A stretch of DNA of 64,000 bases from an uncultured Oscillospiraceae bacterium (GCA_910587505.1 CAJULD010000001.1:62001-126000); one strand, 5' to 3'. Shown: positions 41,205-49,699, counted from the first letter of the stretch. The notes: generated by a model from the letters alone, not told the origin. Program-made: numbers and translations.

Positions 41205-41293
41205 CATTCCTACGCCGGCATTACCCGGATCAGGTTCGAGGGACCGAACGGCAATACGTCTCATCTCAGCCGGCATGCGCCAGCGCCCCTTGG
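41205..41293 (-). promoter_or_regulatory. TPP riboswitch
   Basis: The minus strand reads GGGGCGC, CTGAGATGAGA, then CGAACCTGATCCGGGTAATGCCGGCGTAGGAA, the conserved THI-box core. It controls thiT by premature termination when TPP is abundant. Confidence 0.97.
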
Positions 41294-41304
41294 ATTGTAA
41301 GAGC

Positions 41305-41333
41305 AGTATATCACCCCCGGCGTGCGCTGTCAA
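41305..41333 (-). promoter_or_regulatory. Promoter of thiT
   Basis: -35 TTGACA, 17-bp spacer, -10 TATACT, just before the TPP aptamer. Confidence 0.85.
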
Positions 41334-41420
41334 GAGCGGCGCGCAAATTTGCGGTGTACCGGAGAAAACACTTCCCAAAATTTTCATAACCTGACCGGAA
41401 AGCGCGGCAACGAACAGGAA

Positions 41421-41448
41421 AGCCCCGTCCGGCAGGCCGGACGGGGCT
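41421..41448. terminator. 12-bp GC hairpin downstream of the symporter
   Basis: Perfect stem AGCCCCGTCCGG with loop CAGG. It is about 190 bp past the symporter stop, with a weak T-tract. It may end transcripts from either side. Confidence 0.45.
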
Positions 41449-41456
41449 CAATCTTT

Positions 41457-41619
41457 AGAAGCTGTACCAACCGGCGGGAGCACCCATCCGGACGGAAAAT
41501 TTACCGTCCGGACTGCGTGAGAAAAGCCTGAAATCCGTCAGGATTCCTGCGCTTTCCTTCCCTGCCGGCCGAAAATTTTTCCCGTCAGTCTGCGCACTTC
41601 GCCGGTTGGTACCGCTTCT
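41457..41619. repeat. 163-bp MITE-like element with 20-bp terminal inverted repeats
   Basis: The ends AGAAGCTGTACCAACCGGCG (41457-41476) and its complement at 41600-41619 differ at one position. The interior has two hairpins (CCGGACGG/CCGTCCGG and CCTGA/TCAGG). It has no coding capacity. It lies 15 bp after the symporter stop. Confidence 0.75.
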
Positions 41620-41634
41620 TATTTCCGGGAGAGA

Positions 41635-43056
41635 TTACCTTCTTAAACGTTTTTCGCTGTCGAAATATTCCCTGGTCAGCCTGAAGACCACGGGACAAAG
41701 AAGAATCAGGCCGATCAGGTTGGGAATGGCCATCAGGCCGTTGAGGGTGTCGGCAATGGCCCAGGCCAGAGACAGGTCCATGGTGGCGCTGACAATGACC
41801 ACCAGCGTGAAAATGATCTGATACGGCTTCACTGCCTTCTCGCCCAGCAGGAACTCCCAGCAGCGGGTGCCATAGAGGCCCCAGCTGAGGACCGTGGACA
41901 GGGCAAAGAGGCTCAGACCGACGGCGATAATCAGCGCGCCTACCCTGCCGCCCAGCACGGTGCCCAGCGCCTGGGCGTTGAGGGCGGTGGTGCCCTTGAC
42001 GCCGTAGTTGATGGTCTCCGCGTCCAGGGCCAGCAGCAGGGTCAGACCGGACAGCGTGCAGATGACGATGGTGTCCATGAACACCTCAAAGATGCCGTAC
42101 AGGCCCTGCCGGACCGGGTTGGTCTCGGAGGTGGCCGCATGGGCGATGGGCGCGGAACCGAGGCCGGCCTCGTTGGAGAACACGCCCCGCTTGACGCCCC
42201 ACTCGATGCAGGTCCGGATGGTGATGGCGGCCACGCCGCCGGTGACGCCCCTGGGGGTGAAGGCGCCCTGGAAAATCATGCCGAACACCTGGGGGACTTT
42301 GGTGATGTTGGCGCCCACCACCAGCAGGCAGGCCACGATGTAAATGACGGACATGACAGGCACCATGAACTCGGTAACCTCGCCGATGCGCTTGATGCCG
42401 CCCACCAGCACCACGCCGATGATGGCCATGAGGATCACTGCCAGCACAATATTAATGGCCATCTCATGCTCCGCGGCGGAGGGGACGAAGGAACGGATGG
42501 CGGTATTGACGGCAGAGGTGATCTCGCCCACTTGCACCGCGTTGCCAATGCCGAAGGAGGCCAGACCGCCGAAGATACAGAAGACCGCGCCCAGCCACTT
42601 CCAGTTCCTGCCCAGACCATTCCTGATATAGTACATGGGGCCGCCCACCCAGTCGCCCAGTACGTTACGCTCCCGGAATTTCACCGACAACAGGACCTCG
42701 GAATATTTGGTGGCCATGCCCAGCAGGGCGGACACCCACAGCCAGAAGATGGAACCCGGGCCGCCCAGTGTGACGGCAAAGGTGATGCCGGCGATGTTGC
42801 CGGTGCCCACGGTGGCCGCCAGCGCGGTCGTCAGGGCCTGGAGGGGCGTGACCTCGCCGGCCCGGGCGGTCTGCTTCTGGAACATCTTGCCCACCGTGTG
42901 CTTCATGGCGTAGCCGAACTTCCGGAACTGGAAGCCCTTCAGGCCCACGGTCAGAATGATGCCGGCGGTCATCAGCAGGACAAGCGCCGGAATTCCCCAC
43001 ACGATGTTGTTCAGCCAATCGTTTCCCTTTGCTATCGCATCATAGATCTGTTGCAT
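41635..43056 (-). CDS. Sodium:alanine/glycine symporter (AGCS family)
   Basis: 473 residues, about ten membrane helices. AGCS signatures include TVGTGNIAGITFAVTLGGPGSIFWLWVSALLGMATKYSE, DWVGGPMYYI and RGVFSNEAGLGSAPIAHAA. It moves alanine or glycine with Na+. The ATG at 43056 has AAAGGAGAGAGCTT upstream; a longer frame runs into a repeat and is rejected. A tandem glycine riboswitch upstream indicates that glycine is the relevant substrate. Confidence 0.95.
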   Translation of the reverse strand: MQQIYDAIAKGNDWLNNIVWGIPALVLLMTAGIILTVGLKGFQFRKFGYAMKHTVGKMFQKQTARAGEVTPLQALTTALAATVGTGNIAGITFAVTLGGPGSIFWLWVSALLGMATKYSEVLLSVKFRERNVLGDWVGGPMYYIRNGLGRNWKWLGAVFCIFGGLASFGIGNAVQVGEITSAVNTAIRSFVPSAAEHEMAINIVLAVILMAIIGVVLVGGIKRIGEVTEFMVPVMSVIYIVACLLVVGANITKVPQVFGMIFQGAFTPRGVTGGVAAITIRTCIEWGVKRGVFSNEAGLGSAPIAHAATSETNPVRQGLYGIFEVFMDTIVICTLSGLTLLLALDAETINYGVKGTTALNAQALGTVLGGRVGALIIAVGLSLFALSTVLSWGLYGTRCWEFLLGEKAVKPYQIIFTLVVIVSATMDLSLAWAIADTLNGLMAIPNLIGLILLCPVVFRLTREYFDSEKRLRR

Positions 43057-43081
43057 AAGCTCTCTCCTTTTCCTTTCCTTT

Positions 43082-43220
43082 AGAACCTGTATTCCTGCCG
43101 TTGACCGCCGTCCGGGCGGACCGTTTCCCGCCATCCTGCGTCAATTTTTCTTACAGTCCGTCAGAACTGCCGGGAAAAATCCCCGTCCATCCGGCATCCC
43201 GGGCTATGAATACGGGTTCT
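43082..43220. repeat. Family A MITE-like element between riboswitch and symporter
   Basis: 139 bp with inverted ends AGAACCTGTATTC and its complement (12 of 13). The interior has GGGAAAAATCCCCGTCCATCCGGCATCCC, shared with the copies at 55832-55938 and 63359-63436. Confidence 0.8.
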
Positions 43221-43234
43221 TACATACCAAAACA

Positions 43235-43268
43235 GAGCAGGAGAAGCGCCGGCGTGCCTCTCCTGCTC
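43235..43268 (-). terminator. Expression-platform terminator of the glycine riboswitch
   Basis: GAGCAGGAGA and TCTCCTGCTC stem, then TGTTTTGG on the minus strand, between the aptamers and the repeat element. Confidence 0.75.
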
Positions 43269-43314
43269 CAAACAGAAAATGAAAGACTTCCCCCTTTCGG
43301 GGAAATATGTCAAT

Positions 43315-43490
43315 TCCGTCCTTTTGCCTGAGAGATTACGGCCAGGCCGCTTGCACCTTCGGCATCCGCCATTTGCGGAGTTCTCCAGAATTCCGTCCGC
43401 CCGCAGTCCTGCTGACCTGTACGATTTACGCCTTTGGTGGGAGGCTGTTGTCTGACGTGAATGGCCCCCGCTCTCCTGCGGACATCTTCC
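43315..43490 (-). promoter_or_regulatory. Tandem glycine riboswitch
   Basis: Second aptamer, minus strand: TCTGGAGAACTCCGC, GCCGAAGGTGCAAG and AATCTCTCAGGCAAAAGGAC are the canonical core. The first aptamer is CAGGAGAGCGG, CACCAAAGGCGTAAAT and AGGTCAGCAGGACTGC. It controls the AGCS symporter. Confidence 0.93.
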
Positions 43491-43510
43491 GATATGTATT
43501 TGGTGAATTC

Positions 43511-43539
43511 ATTGTAACAGACCGGCCTCCTCCGCGCAA
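43511..43539 (-). promoter_or_regulatory. Promoter of the glycine riboswitch and symporter
   Basis: -35 TTGCGC, 17-bp spacer, -10 TACAAT, directly before the aptamers. Confidence 0.7.
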
Positions 43540-43658
43540 GTATGATTTTACAAAAATTTCACACTTTTTCTCTTGACATCCCTGTCCATTCGCACAAAAA
43601 TATAGGAGAATGGAAAAATATTTCTCCGGATGGTTCTGATTCCGGAAAAGGAGACGTC

Positions 43659-44777
43659 ATGACTCTGTCCGAAGCCCTTTTTGCCCGGACTTCCTGCCGG
43701 GAATATCTGCCTCGCCCGCTTTCCGCCGCCCAGCGGCAGCAGCTGGATAAGGCCGTCCAGCAGAGCTCCCGCCGCGCGGGACTCTCGATCCGCCTGGTCT
43801 GCGGTCAGCCGGACCCGTTCTCCGCCTTTTCCAAAGGAGGGGGCCGGATCAAAGGCGCGTCAAATTATTTCCTGTTCGCGGGACCCGCCGCCGACCCGGA
43901 TCTGGACGAAAAGTGCGGCTACTATGGCGAGGAGCTGATCCTGACCGCGCAGGCCATGGGGCTGGGGACCTGCTGGGTAGGCGGAACCTACAGCAGGGAG
44001 CAGTGCCAGTGCCATCTGGAGGCGGGAGAGGAGCTGGTGTGCATCGCCGCGGTGGGGTGTCCCGCTCCGGGGAAGGGAAAGGCGCGCCCCCTCAAAAGAC
44101 CTGAGGCGCTGATTCAGGAGACGGCGGACGCGCCGGAATGGTTTCAGAGCGGCATCGCCGCCGTGCAGCGCGCTCCCTCCGCCATGAACCGGCAGGGATA
44201 CCGGTTTTCCTGCCGGAGGGATGGGACTGTCCGGGTGCGGCTGTGCGGCACGGGGTCCTTCACGCTGGTGGACCTGGGAATCGCCAAGCGGCACTTCGAG
44301 CTGGGCGCCCATGGAGGAGAGTGGACCTGGGGCGACGGAGGCATATTCCGGAAGGCCAGGGAGGAGAAATCCTGCGGCGCCGTGGTATGGCGGCAGATAG
44401 AAGGCCGGCGGGAGTACCTGCTGGTCCAGCATAACGGCGGCCACTGGAGCTTTCCCAAGGGGCACGTGGAAAACAGAGAAACGGAAGCGGAGACCGCCGC
44501 CCGGGAGATTCGGGAGGAGACGGGGCTGACGGCGGAGATTCACACCGACTTCCGGAAGCAGGTAACCTATTCTCCCAAACCAGGAGTCGTCAAGGATGTG
44601 ATCTTTTTCACAGCCATACCCGCCGGCGGGCGGGAGCGGCCGCAGGAATCGGAGATTTCCCAGCTGAGATGGCTGCCTTTCAGCGAGGCGGCGCGGCAGA
44701 TCACCTACGCCACCGACGAGGAGATCCTGCTGGCGGCGGAGGCGTATCTGAACGGAGCGTCAAAACCGCAGGCATAG
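43659..44777 (+). CDS. Nitroreductase-like domain fused to a Nudix hydrolase
   Basis: 372 residues. Residues 1-220 are a putative nitroreductase of the TM1586 type (SEALFARTSCREYLPRPLS, GYYGEELILTAQAMGLGTCWVGGTYS, DLGIAKRHFELGAH). Residues 230-372 are a Nudix hydrolase with the complete box GHVENRETEAETAAREIREETGL, preceded by HWSFPKG as in Ap4A hydrolases. AAAAGGAGACGTC precedes the ATG at 43659. A possible -35 TTGACA is at 43574-43579. The fusion might clean up oxidised or dinucleotide cofactors. The substrate is unknown. Confidence 0.88.
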   Translation: MTLSEALFARTSCREYLPRPLSAAQRQQLDKAVQQSSRRAGLSIRLVCGQPDPFSAFSKGGGRIKGASNYFLFAGPAADPDLDEKCGYYGEELILTAQAMGLGTCWVGGTYSREQCQCHLEAGEELVCIAAVGCPAPGKGKARPLKRPEALIQETADAPEWFQSGIAAVQRAPSAMNRQGYRFSCRRDGTVRVRLCGTGSFTLVDLGIAKRHFELGAHGGEWTWGDGGIFRKAREEKSCGAVVWRQIEGRREYLLVQHNGGHWSFPKGHVENRETEAETAAREIREETGLTAEIHTDFRKQVTYSPKPGVVKDVIFFTAIPAGGRERPQESEISQLRWLPFSEAARQITYATDEEILLAAEAYLNGASKPQA

Positions 44778-44887
44778 CCTCCCGGACAGCAGCATTTGAA
44801 ATCACCGGCGGGTGCGCCGTGAAGCGCCGCTCTGCGCCCCGGTTGTGCGCCTGTAGCGCACAATTCGACGCGCACTCCGCGCAAAGT

Positions 44888-44919
44888 GTTTTTCCCGTGG
44901 GCCGGCCCACGGGAAAAAC
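44888..44919. terminator. Bidirectional terminator after the nitroreductase-Nudix gene
   Basis: Perfect 32-bp palindrome GTTTTTCCCGTGGGCC and complement, followed by ATTTTTT. Confidence 0.85.
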
Positions 44920-44977
44920 ATTTTTTGCTATCCGGCCAAAAAAATTGTCAGGTCAGCTGAATTTTTTTGAATCACTA

Positions 44978-45006
44978 TTGATTATTCCGTCATACTGTAT
45001 TATACT
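44978..45006 (+). promoter_or_regulatory. Promoter of serC
   Basis: -35 TTGATT, 17-bp spacer, -10 TATACT, about 55 bp before the serC ATG. Confidence 0.8.
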
Positions 45007-45062
45007 GGGAAAAGATGGAGAGAGATGGGCTCTCAAGCGAAAATACGAGGAGGATGAAGGCC

Positions 45063-46151
45063 ATGAAATACAACCGCACGTATAACTTTTCCGCCGGCCC
45101 CGCCACCATGCCCGAGCCGGTCCTGGAGGAGATCCGGGACGAGATGATGAACTACCGGGGCTCCGGTATGTGCGTGATGGAAATGAGCCACCGCTCCCCG
45201 GTGTTCCAGCAGATCGTCGATGAGGCGGAGCGGGACCTGCGGGAGCTGATGCACATTCCCGACAACTACAGGGTGCTGTTCATTCAGGGCGGCGCAACCC
45301 TCCAGTTTGCCATGATCCCCGTGAATCTGATGAAAAACGGGGTGGCCTGCTACGTGGAGACCGGCGCGTGGTCCAAAAAAGCCATTGCCGAGGCCAAAAA
45401 GTACGGCGACGTCCATGTGGTGGCCTCCAGCAGGGACCGGAATTTCTGCTGCATTCCCGATTGCAGTAATCTGGACATCCCGGAGAACGCGGATTACGTA
45501 TACATCTGTGAGAACGAGACCATCCACGGCGTGACCTGGAACAGGCTCCCCGACACCAGGGGGCACGTGCTGGTCAGCGACCAGAGCAGCATGTTCCTCT
45601 CCCGGCCCTGCAACGTCAGCGACTATGGTCTCATTTACGCCGGGGTGCAGAAGAACGTGGGCCCCGCCGGTATGGTGGTGGCCATCATCCGGGAGGACCT
45701 GATCCGGGAGGACCTGGACCCCAGGACCCCCATCTACATGAGCTACAAAACCCACGCGGACAACGGCTCCATGTACAACACCCCCAACTGCTGGGCCATC
45801 TACTGCTGCGGCAAGGTGTTCAGGTACCTCAGGAGCATCGGCGGCCTGGAGGAGATGGAGCGGCGCAACATCGAGAAGGCCAGGGTCATGTACGACTTTC
45901 TGGATTCCTCCGAAATGTTCACAGGCACCGTGGACAGGGAGTGCCGCAGCCTCATGAACATCCCCTTCGTCACCGGCAACAGGGACCTGGACGCGAAGGT
46001 GGTGGCCGCCGCCAGGGCCGCCGGGTTTGATAACCTGAAGGGTCACAAAAGCGTGGGCGGACTCCGGGCCAGCGTGTATAACGCCATGCCCAGGGAGGGC
46101 GTGGAGGCGCTGGTTGAATTCCTGAAGAAATTTGAAGCCGAAAACGGCTGA
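45063..46151 (+). CDS. serC: Phosphoserine aminotransferase
   Basis: 362 residues, family-typical length. SerC transaminates 3-phosphohydroxypyruvate with glutamate to phosphoserine. It begins YNFSAGPATMPEPVLEE, and the PLP lysine lies in YAGVQKNVGPAG. GGATL, VSDQSSMFLSRP and GGLRASVYNAMP are all SerC signatures. The ATG at 45063 follows GGAGGATGAAGGCC; an ATG three codons upstream sits directly on the ribosome binding site. The next gene is serA. Confidence 0.97.
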   Translation: MKYNRTYNFSAGPATMPEPVLEEIRDEMMNYRGSGMCVMEMSHRSPVFQQIVDEAERDLRELMHIPDNYRVLFIQGGATLQFAMIPVNLMKNGVACYVETGAWSKKAIAEAKKYGDVHVVASSRDRNFCCIPDCSNLDIPENADYVYICENETIHGVTWNRLPDTRGHVLVSDQSSMFLSRPCNVSDYGLIYAGVQKNVGPAGMVVAIIREDLIREDLDPRTPIYMSYKTHADNGSMYNTPNCWAIYCCGKVFRYLRSIGGLEEMERRNIEKARVMYDFLDSSEMFTGTVDRECRSLMNIPFVTGNRDLDAKVVAAARAAGFDNLKGHKSVGGLRASVYNAMPREGVEALVEFLKKFEAENG

Positions 46152-46175
46152 TACCTTTTCTGAAGGAAAAAGCAG
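46151..46175. repeat. Family B-like hairpin after serC
   Basis: ATACCTTTTCTGAAGGAAAAAGCAG starts on the last base of the serC stop codon. CCTTTTC/GGAAAAAG arms. Confidence 0.5.
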
Positions 46176-46542
46176 CGGAAAAGACTTTGCCGCAGGCCTG
46201 AAGCCGTTGCCGTCCCCGGATTCCTGCCCGGTAACGAAAATGCGTTTTTGCAGTATGTAAACCTTTTTCACTTGACAAGGTGCGCTCTGCACAGCCTTTT
46301 GGGCAGCCCGGTGTGCTGGCCTGGTACCCGGCCGGGGTTCGACTTGCTTCAGGGCCCGCGCCTCGGAGGTTTGTCTTCCCTCAACATGGGTTTTAAACAG
46401 GGAGAAAGTTGCCGGGGAAAGGGCAACTCCCAGGGAAATTTTTGCGCGCAGCCCTGCGGGCCGCCTCCCCTGCGACAGGAAACGGAAATATGCTTTGCCG
46501 CCTGAAGGACGGCAAAGAAAATTGACAAGGAGACGGGAAACA
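46176..46542. other. Structured 367-bp gap between serC and serA
   Basis: No reading frame supported. Strong local pairings include AGTTGCC/GGCAACT (46407-46428), CTTTGCCG/CGGCAAAG (46493-46517, ending just before the serA ribosome binding site) and a possible long-range GGCCCGC/GCGGGCC. TTGACA at 46274 has no matching -10. It may be a regulatory leader of serA. I do not recognise a known riboswitch or RNA class. Confidence 0.4.
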
Positions 46543-47454
46543 ATGAAAATCTTAGTCACCGACGGAATGGACAAAACCGCTCTGGAGCAGTTAAAAAAGA
46601 ACGGTCACGAGGTAACCGAGCAGTTCTACGCCCCCGAAGAGCTGGGCGCAGCCCTGAAGGAATTTGACGCGGTGGTGGTGCGCAGCGCCACCAAAGTGAG
46701 AGCGCCCCACATCGACGAGGCGAAAACCGGAAGGTTAAAGCTGATTATCCGCGGCGGCGTGGGCGTGGACAACATCGACGTAAAGTACGCCGGGGAAAAC
46801 GGAATCACAGTGAAGAATACCCCCCGCGCCTCCTCCGGCTCCGTGGCCGAGCTGGCCATGGGCCACATGTTCTCCTGCGCCAGGTTCCTCTCCATCGCGG
46901 GCCACACCATGCGGGAGGGCAAGTGGGAAAAGAAGGCCTACGGCAAGGGAATGGAGCTGGGGGGCAAGACCCTGGGCATCATCGGCTTCGGCCGCATCGG
47001 GCAGGCTCTGGGCCGCATGGCCAGGGGCATCGGCATGGAGGTCATCGCCCAGGACATCTTCCACGTCCCCGGCATCGAGGAGGAGATGGGGATCAGATAT
47101 GTGGAGCTGGACGAGCTGCTGGAGCGGTCTGACTTTATCTCCCTGCACACTCCCTCCCTCAACGGCGTGAAGCTGATCTGCAGGGAGAATATCGACAAAA
47201 TGAAGGACGGCGTGGTGTTCATCAACACCAGCCGGGGCGACAACGTCAACGAGGACGATCTGCTGGAGGCGCTCAATTCCGGCAAGGTCCGGGCCGCCGG
47301 TCTGGACGTCTACGACAGGGAGCCCTCCGTCAACGCCGCGCTGTATTCCCACCCCAACGTGTCCTGCACCCCCCACATCGGCGCCGCCACCGGGGAGGCC
47401 CAGAAGCGCATCGGCGCGGAAATTGTGGAGATTATTGAGAATTTCGGGAAGTAA
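46543..47454 (+). CDS. serA: D-3-phosphoglycerate dehydrogenase (short type)
   Basis: 303 residues, the short form without an ACT domain. It oxidises 3-phosphoglycerate to 3-phosphohydroxypyruvate with NAD+, the first step of serine synthesis. The NAD fold is IIGFGRIGQALGRMARG. The catalytic Arg is in INTSRGDNVNE, Glu in LDVYDREPSV and His in CTPHIGAATGEA. AAGGAGACGGGAAACA precedes the ATG. The absence of an ACT domain implies no direct serine feedback on the enzyme, so transcript-level control would make sense. Confidence 0.95.
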   Translation: MKILVTDGMDKTALEQLKKNGHEVTEQFYAPEELGAALKEFDAVVVRSATKVRAPHIDEAKTGRLKLIIRGGVGVDNIDVKYAGENGITVKNTPRASSGSVAELAMGHMFSCARFLSIAGHTMREGKWEKKAYGKGMELGGKTLGIIGFGRIGQALGRMARGIGMEVIAQDIFHVPGIEEEMGIRYVELDELLERSDFISLHTPSLNGVKLICRENIDKMKDGVVFINTSRGDNVNEDDLLEALNSGKVRAAGLDVYDREPSVNAALYSHPNVSCTPHIGAATGEAQKRIGAEIVEIIENFGK

Positions 47455-47561
47455 CCGCAGAGATACATGCTGTTCCTGCGAAGGGAACATATGATGAGGA
47501 CCCTTTGGGGCTGCCCCGGAGTTTCTGAACCGCCCCGGTAAAAACGGACAATGGACAAAAG

Positions 47562-47596
47562 CCCCCTGATGCAGGAAAGCAGACTGCGTCAGGGGG
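47562..47596. repeat. Conserved 35-nt hairpin, copy 2
   Basis: CCCCCTGATGC ... GCGTCAGGGGG, 31 of 35 identical to the copy at 39172-39206. It is followed by TAAATATACC and sits about 105 bp after serA. Confidence 0.7.
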
Positions 47597-47740
47597 TAAA
47601 TATACCGGCAGAAAACTGTCAACGCACAGCGGAGCTGCCGGCGGTGTCCGGATGCTTCGCAAACGCCGGAGCGCTCCAGGGATGATACGAAAGCGCAGCC
47701 TTCCGCAGATCGGGCCGCGCAAAAATCTGTAATTTGCACG

Positions 47741-47769
47741 TTGCGTATTTTCTGTGGCTGTGCTATAAA
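47741..47769 (+). promoter_or_regulatory. Promoter of the MATE gene
   Basis: -35 TTGCGT, 17-bp spacer, -10 TATAAA. Confidence 0.65.
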
Positions 47770-47876
47770 TGTTACCTGTATCCGGGAGCGTCCGCCTCCA
47801 TTCAGGCAGACGGATAAAAAAGATTGCGCTCAATTTCCCCGGCGGGGGACGGACGGGAAGGAAGACGGACGGGACA

Positions 47877-49238
47877 ATGAATCGCGGAATAACGATGCAG
47901 ACGGAGGGCAGCCCCTGGCGGCTGCTGCTCCTGTTTTCCCTGCCGCTGATGGCGGGCAATATTTTTCAGCAGATGTACACCGTGGTAGACACCGCCGTGG
48001 TGGGAAAGGTGCTGGGTGTGGACGCCCTGGCGGCGCTTGGGTCGGTGGACTGGCTCAACTGGCTGACCCTGGGGACCATTCAGGGATTCACCCAGGGGTT
48101 TTCCATCCTCCTGGCTCAGCGCTTCGGCGCGGGAGACCACGCAGGGCTGCGCCACGCCATGTCCAACGCCGTTTTCCTCTCGGCGCTGTGCGCCGTGCTG
48201 GTGACGGCGGGAGCGGAGCTGATTGCGGAACCGGTGGTGGTTCTTCTGCGCACGCCGGAGGAAATCCGGCACATCGCCATGGCCTACCTGCGCCTCCTGT
48301 TCGCGGGGCTCCCGGTGGTCACGGCGTACAATTTCGCCGCGGCGGCCCTGCGGGCCCTGGGCGACGGGCGTACGCCGCTGATTGCCATGATCGCGGCGTC
48401 CCTGACCAACATTGCGCTGGACCTCTGGTTTGTTCCGGGGCTGCAATGGGGCGTCCGGGGCGCGGCGGCGGCCACCATCATTGCCCAGTGTCTGGCGGCG
48501 GCCTGCTGCATCTGGCGGCTGCGCCGGATCGAGGCGCTGCGTCTGACGAAGGAGGACTGGCATCTCAGCGGCGGCCTGTGCGGGCGTCTGCTGAAGCTGG
48601 GGCTGCCCATGGCGCTGCAGAATACGATCATCGCTGTGGGAGGTATGATGATTCAGACCATCGTCAACGGCTTCGGCGTGGCATTTATCGCCGGATTCAC
48701 CGCCACCAACAAGCTCTACGGCGTTCTGGAGGTGGCGGCCACCTCCTATGGCTACGCCATGACCACCTACGCCGGACAGAATCTGGGAGCCGGCAGGCTG
48801 GACCGGGTGTCCCGCGGGATGCGGGCGGGACTGGTAATCGCCCTGGCCACATCGGCAGCCATTGCGGCGGTGATGCTGGCCTGCGGGCGGTGGATCCTCT
48901 CCTGGTTCATTTCCGGCGGCGCCGCCCAGAGCGGGGAGGCGCTGGCTGTGGCGGTGCGGTATCTGCGGTTGATGGCGTTGTGCCTGCCGGTGCTGTATGT
49001 TCTGCATGTGACCCGCAGCTGCGTCCAGGGGCTGGGCAACACGCTGCTGCCCATGGTCTCCGGGATTTCCGAATTTATCATGCGCACCGGCGGGGCGCTG
49101 CTGCTGCCGGCAGTGATCGGAGAGTCCGGCGTCATGTGGGCGGAAATTCTGGCCTGGTTCGGGGCGGACCTGATTCTGGTCCCCAGTTATTTTTATATGA
49201 TGCGCCGCACGCGGCGGCGGATGGAGGAGCCGGTATGA
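47877..49238 (+). CDS. MATE family efflux transporter
   Basis: 453 residues, twelve hydrophobic segments. The MatE signature begins LLLFSLPLMAGNIFQQMYTVVDTAVVGKVLG, and the second half repeats it as LLKLGLPMALQNTIIAVGGMMIQTIVNGFG. These antiporters export cationic drugs or metabolites using Na+ or H+. The ATG at 47877 has GGAAGGAAGACGGACGGGACA upstream; MQTEG at 47895 is a possible alternative. It ends with an ATGA overlap on a small gene. Confidence 0.94.
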   Translation: MNRGITMQTEGSPWRLLLLFSLPLMAGNIFQQMYTVVDTAVVGKVLGVDALAALGSVDWLNWLTLGTIQGFTQGFSILLAQRFGAGDHAGLRHAMSNAVFLSALCAVLVTAGAELIAEPVVVLLRTPEEIRHIAMAYLRLLFAGLPVVTAYNFAAAALRALGDGRTPLIAMIAASLTNIALDLWFVPGLQWGVRGAAAATIIAQCLAAACCIWRLRRIEALRLTKEDWHLSGGLCGRLLKLGLPMALQNTIIAVGGMMIQTIVNGFGVAFIAGFTATNKLYGVLEVAATSYGYAMTTYAGQNLGAGRLDRVSRGMRAGLVIALATSAAIAAVMLACGRWILSWFISGGAAQSGEALAVAVRYLRLMALCLPVLYVLHVTRSCVQGLGNTLLPMVSGISEFIMRTGGALLLPAVIGESGVMWAEILAWFGADLILVPSYFYMMRRTRRRMEEPV

Positions 49239-49567
49239 CGGAAAAAGTGACGATAGAGCGGCGGGACGATATGCCCATGCCGCTGAACCTGCTGGCGTCG
49301 CCGGAGGATCTGGCGGCGTGGCACCGGGAAGGGCTGCTGGGCAGTCTGGCGCGGGGGGAGCGGGAGCTGGCGATTGCCTGTTTTGATACGGAGGGCTCCT
49401 TCAATCTGAATCTGGCGGCTCAGGCGGTGCTGCGGATGGCCATGGATATCCTGTATGACCACCCGGAGGCGGAAAGTCTGACGGTTTATTGCGGCGGGGA
49501 AAAATGCTGGAGGACGTATTGCTTCTGGTGGAACATGCTGTATGCGGAGCATAAGCCGGAGCATTGA
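49235..49567 (+). CDS. 110-aa protein translationally coupled to the MATE transporter
   Basis: 110 residues starting MTEKVTIERRDDMPMPLNLLASPEDLAAWHREG. The ATG overlaps the MATE stop as ATGA, a strong sign of a real, coupled gene. The second half (LAIACFDTEGSFNLNLAAQAVLRMAMDIL) faintly recalls the end of a macro domain but lacks its N-terminal loop. No membrane segment. I do not recognise the family. Confidence 0.75.
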   Translation: MTEKVTIERRDDMPMPLNLLASPEDLAAWHREGLLGSLARGERELAIACFDTEGSFNLNLAAQAVLRMAMDILYDHPEAESLTVYCGGEKCWRTYCFWWNMLYAEHKPEH

Positions 49568-49670
49568 TGGATTTTCCTCTTTGTTTCTTCCGGGGCTTCG
49601 CGCCTGCTTTTGTCCTCCCGGAGCCGCCGCGCGGCGGCCCGGGGGGAAAAGTGAATTTTTCCGCGGCAGG

Positions 49671-49699
49671 TTGTACTTTCCTTTTAAACATGCTATAAT
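49671..49699 (+). promoter_or_regulatory. Promoter of trpS
   Basis: -35 TTGTAC, 17-bp spacer, consensus -10 TATAAT, 65 bp before the trpS ATG. The leader is too short for a T-box. Confidence 0.8.

Larger units (their letters stand above)
47455..47876. other. 422-bp intergenic region between serA and the MATE gene
   Basis: It holds a TGTTCC/GGGAACA hairpin near 47478, the conserved 35-nt hairpin at 47562-47596, the MATE promoter at 47741-47769 and a 100-nt leader. No gene seen. Confidence 0.5.

Noticed and set aside
46319..46336. TGGTACC-containing sequence resembling a T-box
   Set aside because: The flanks lack the AGGGTGG...CGCG core, and there is no specifier loop or following terminator.
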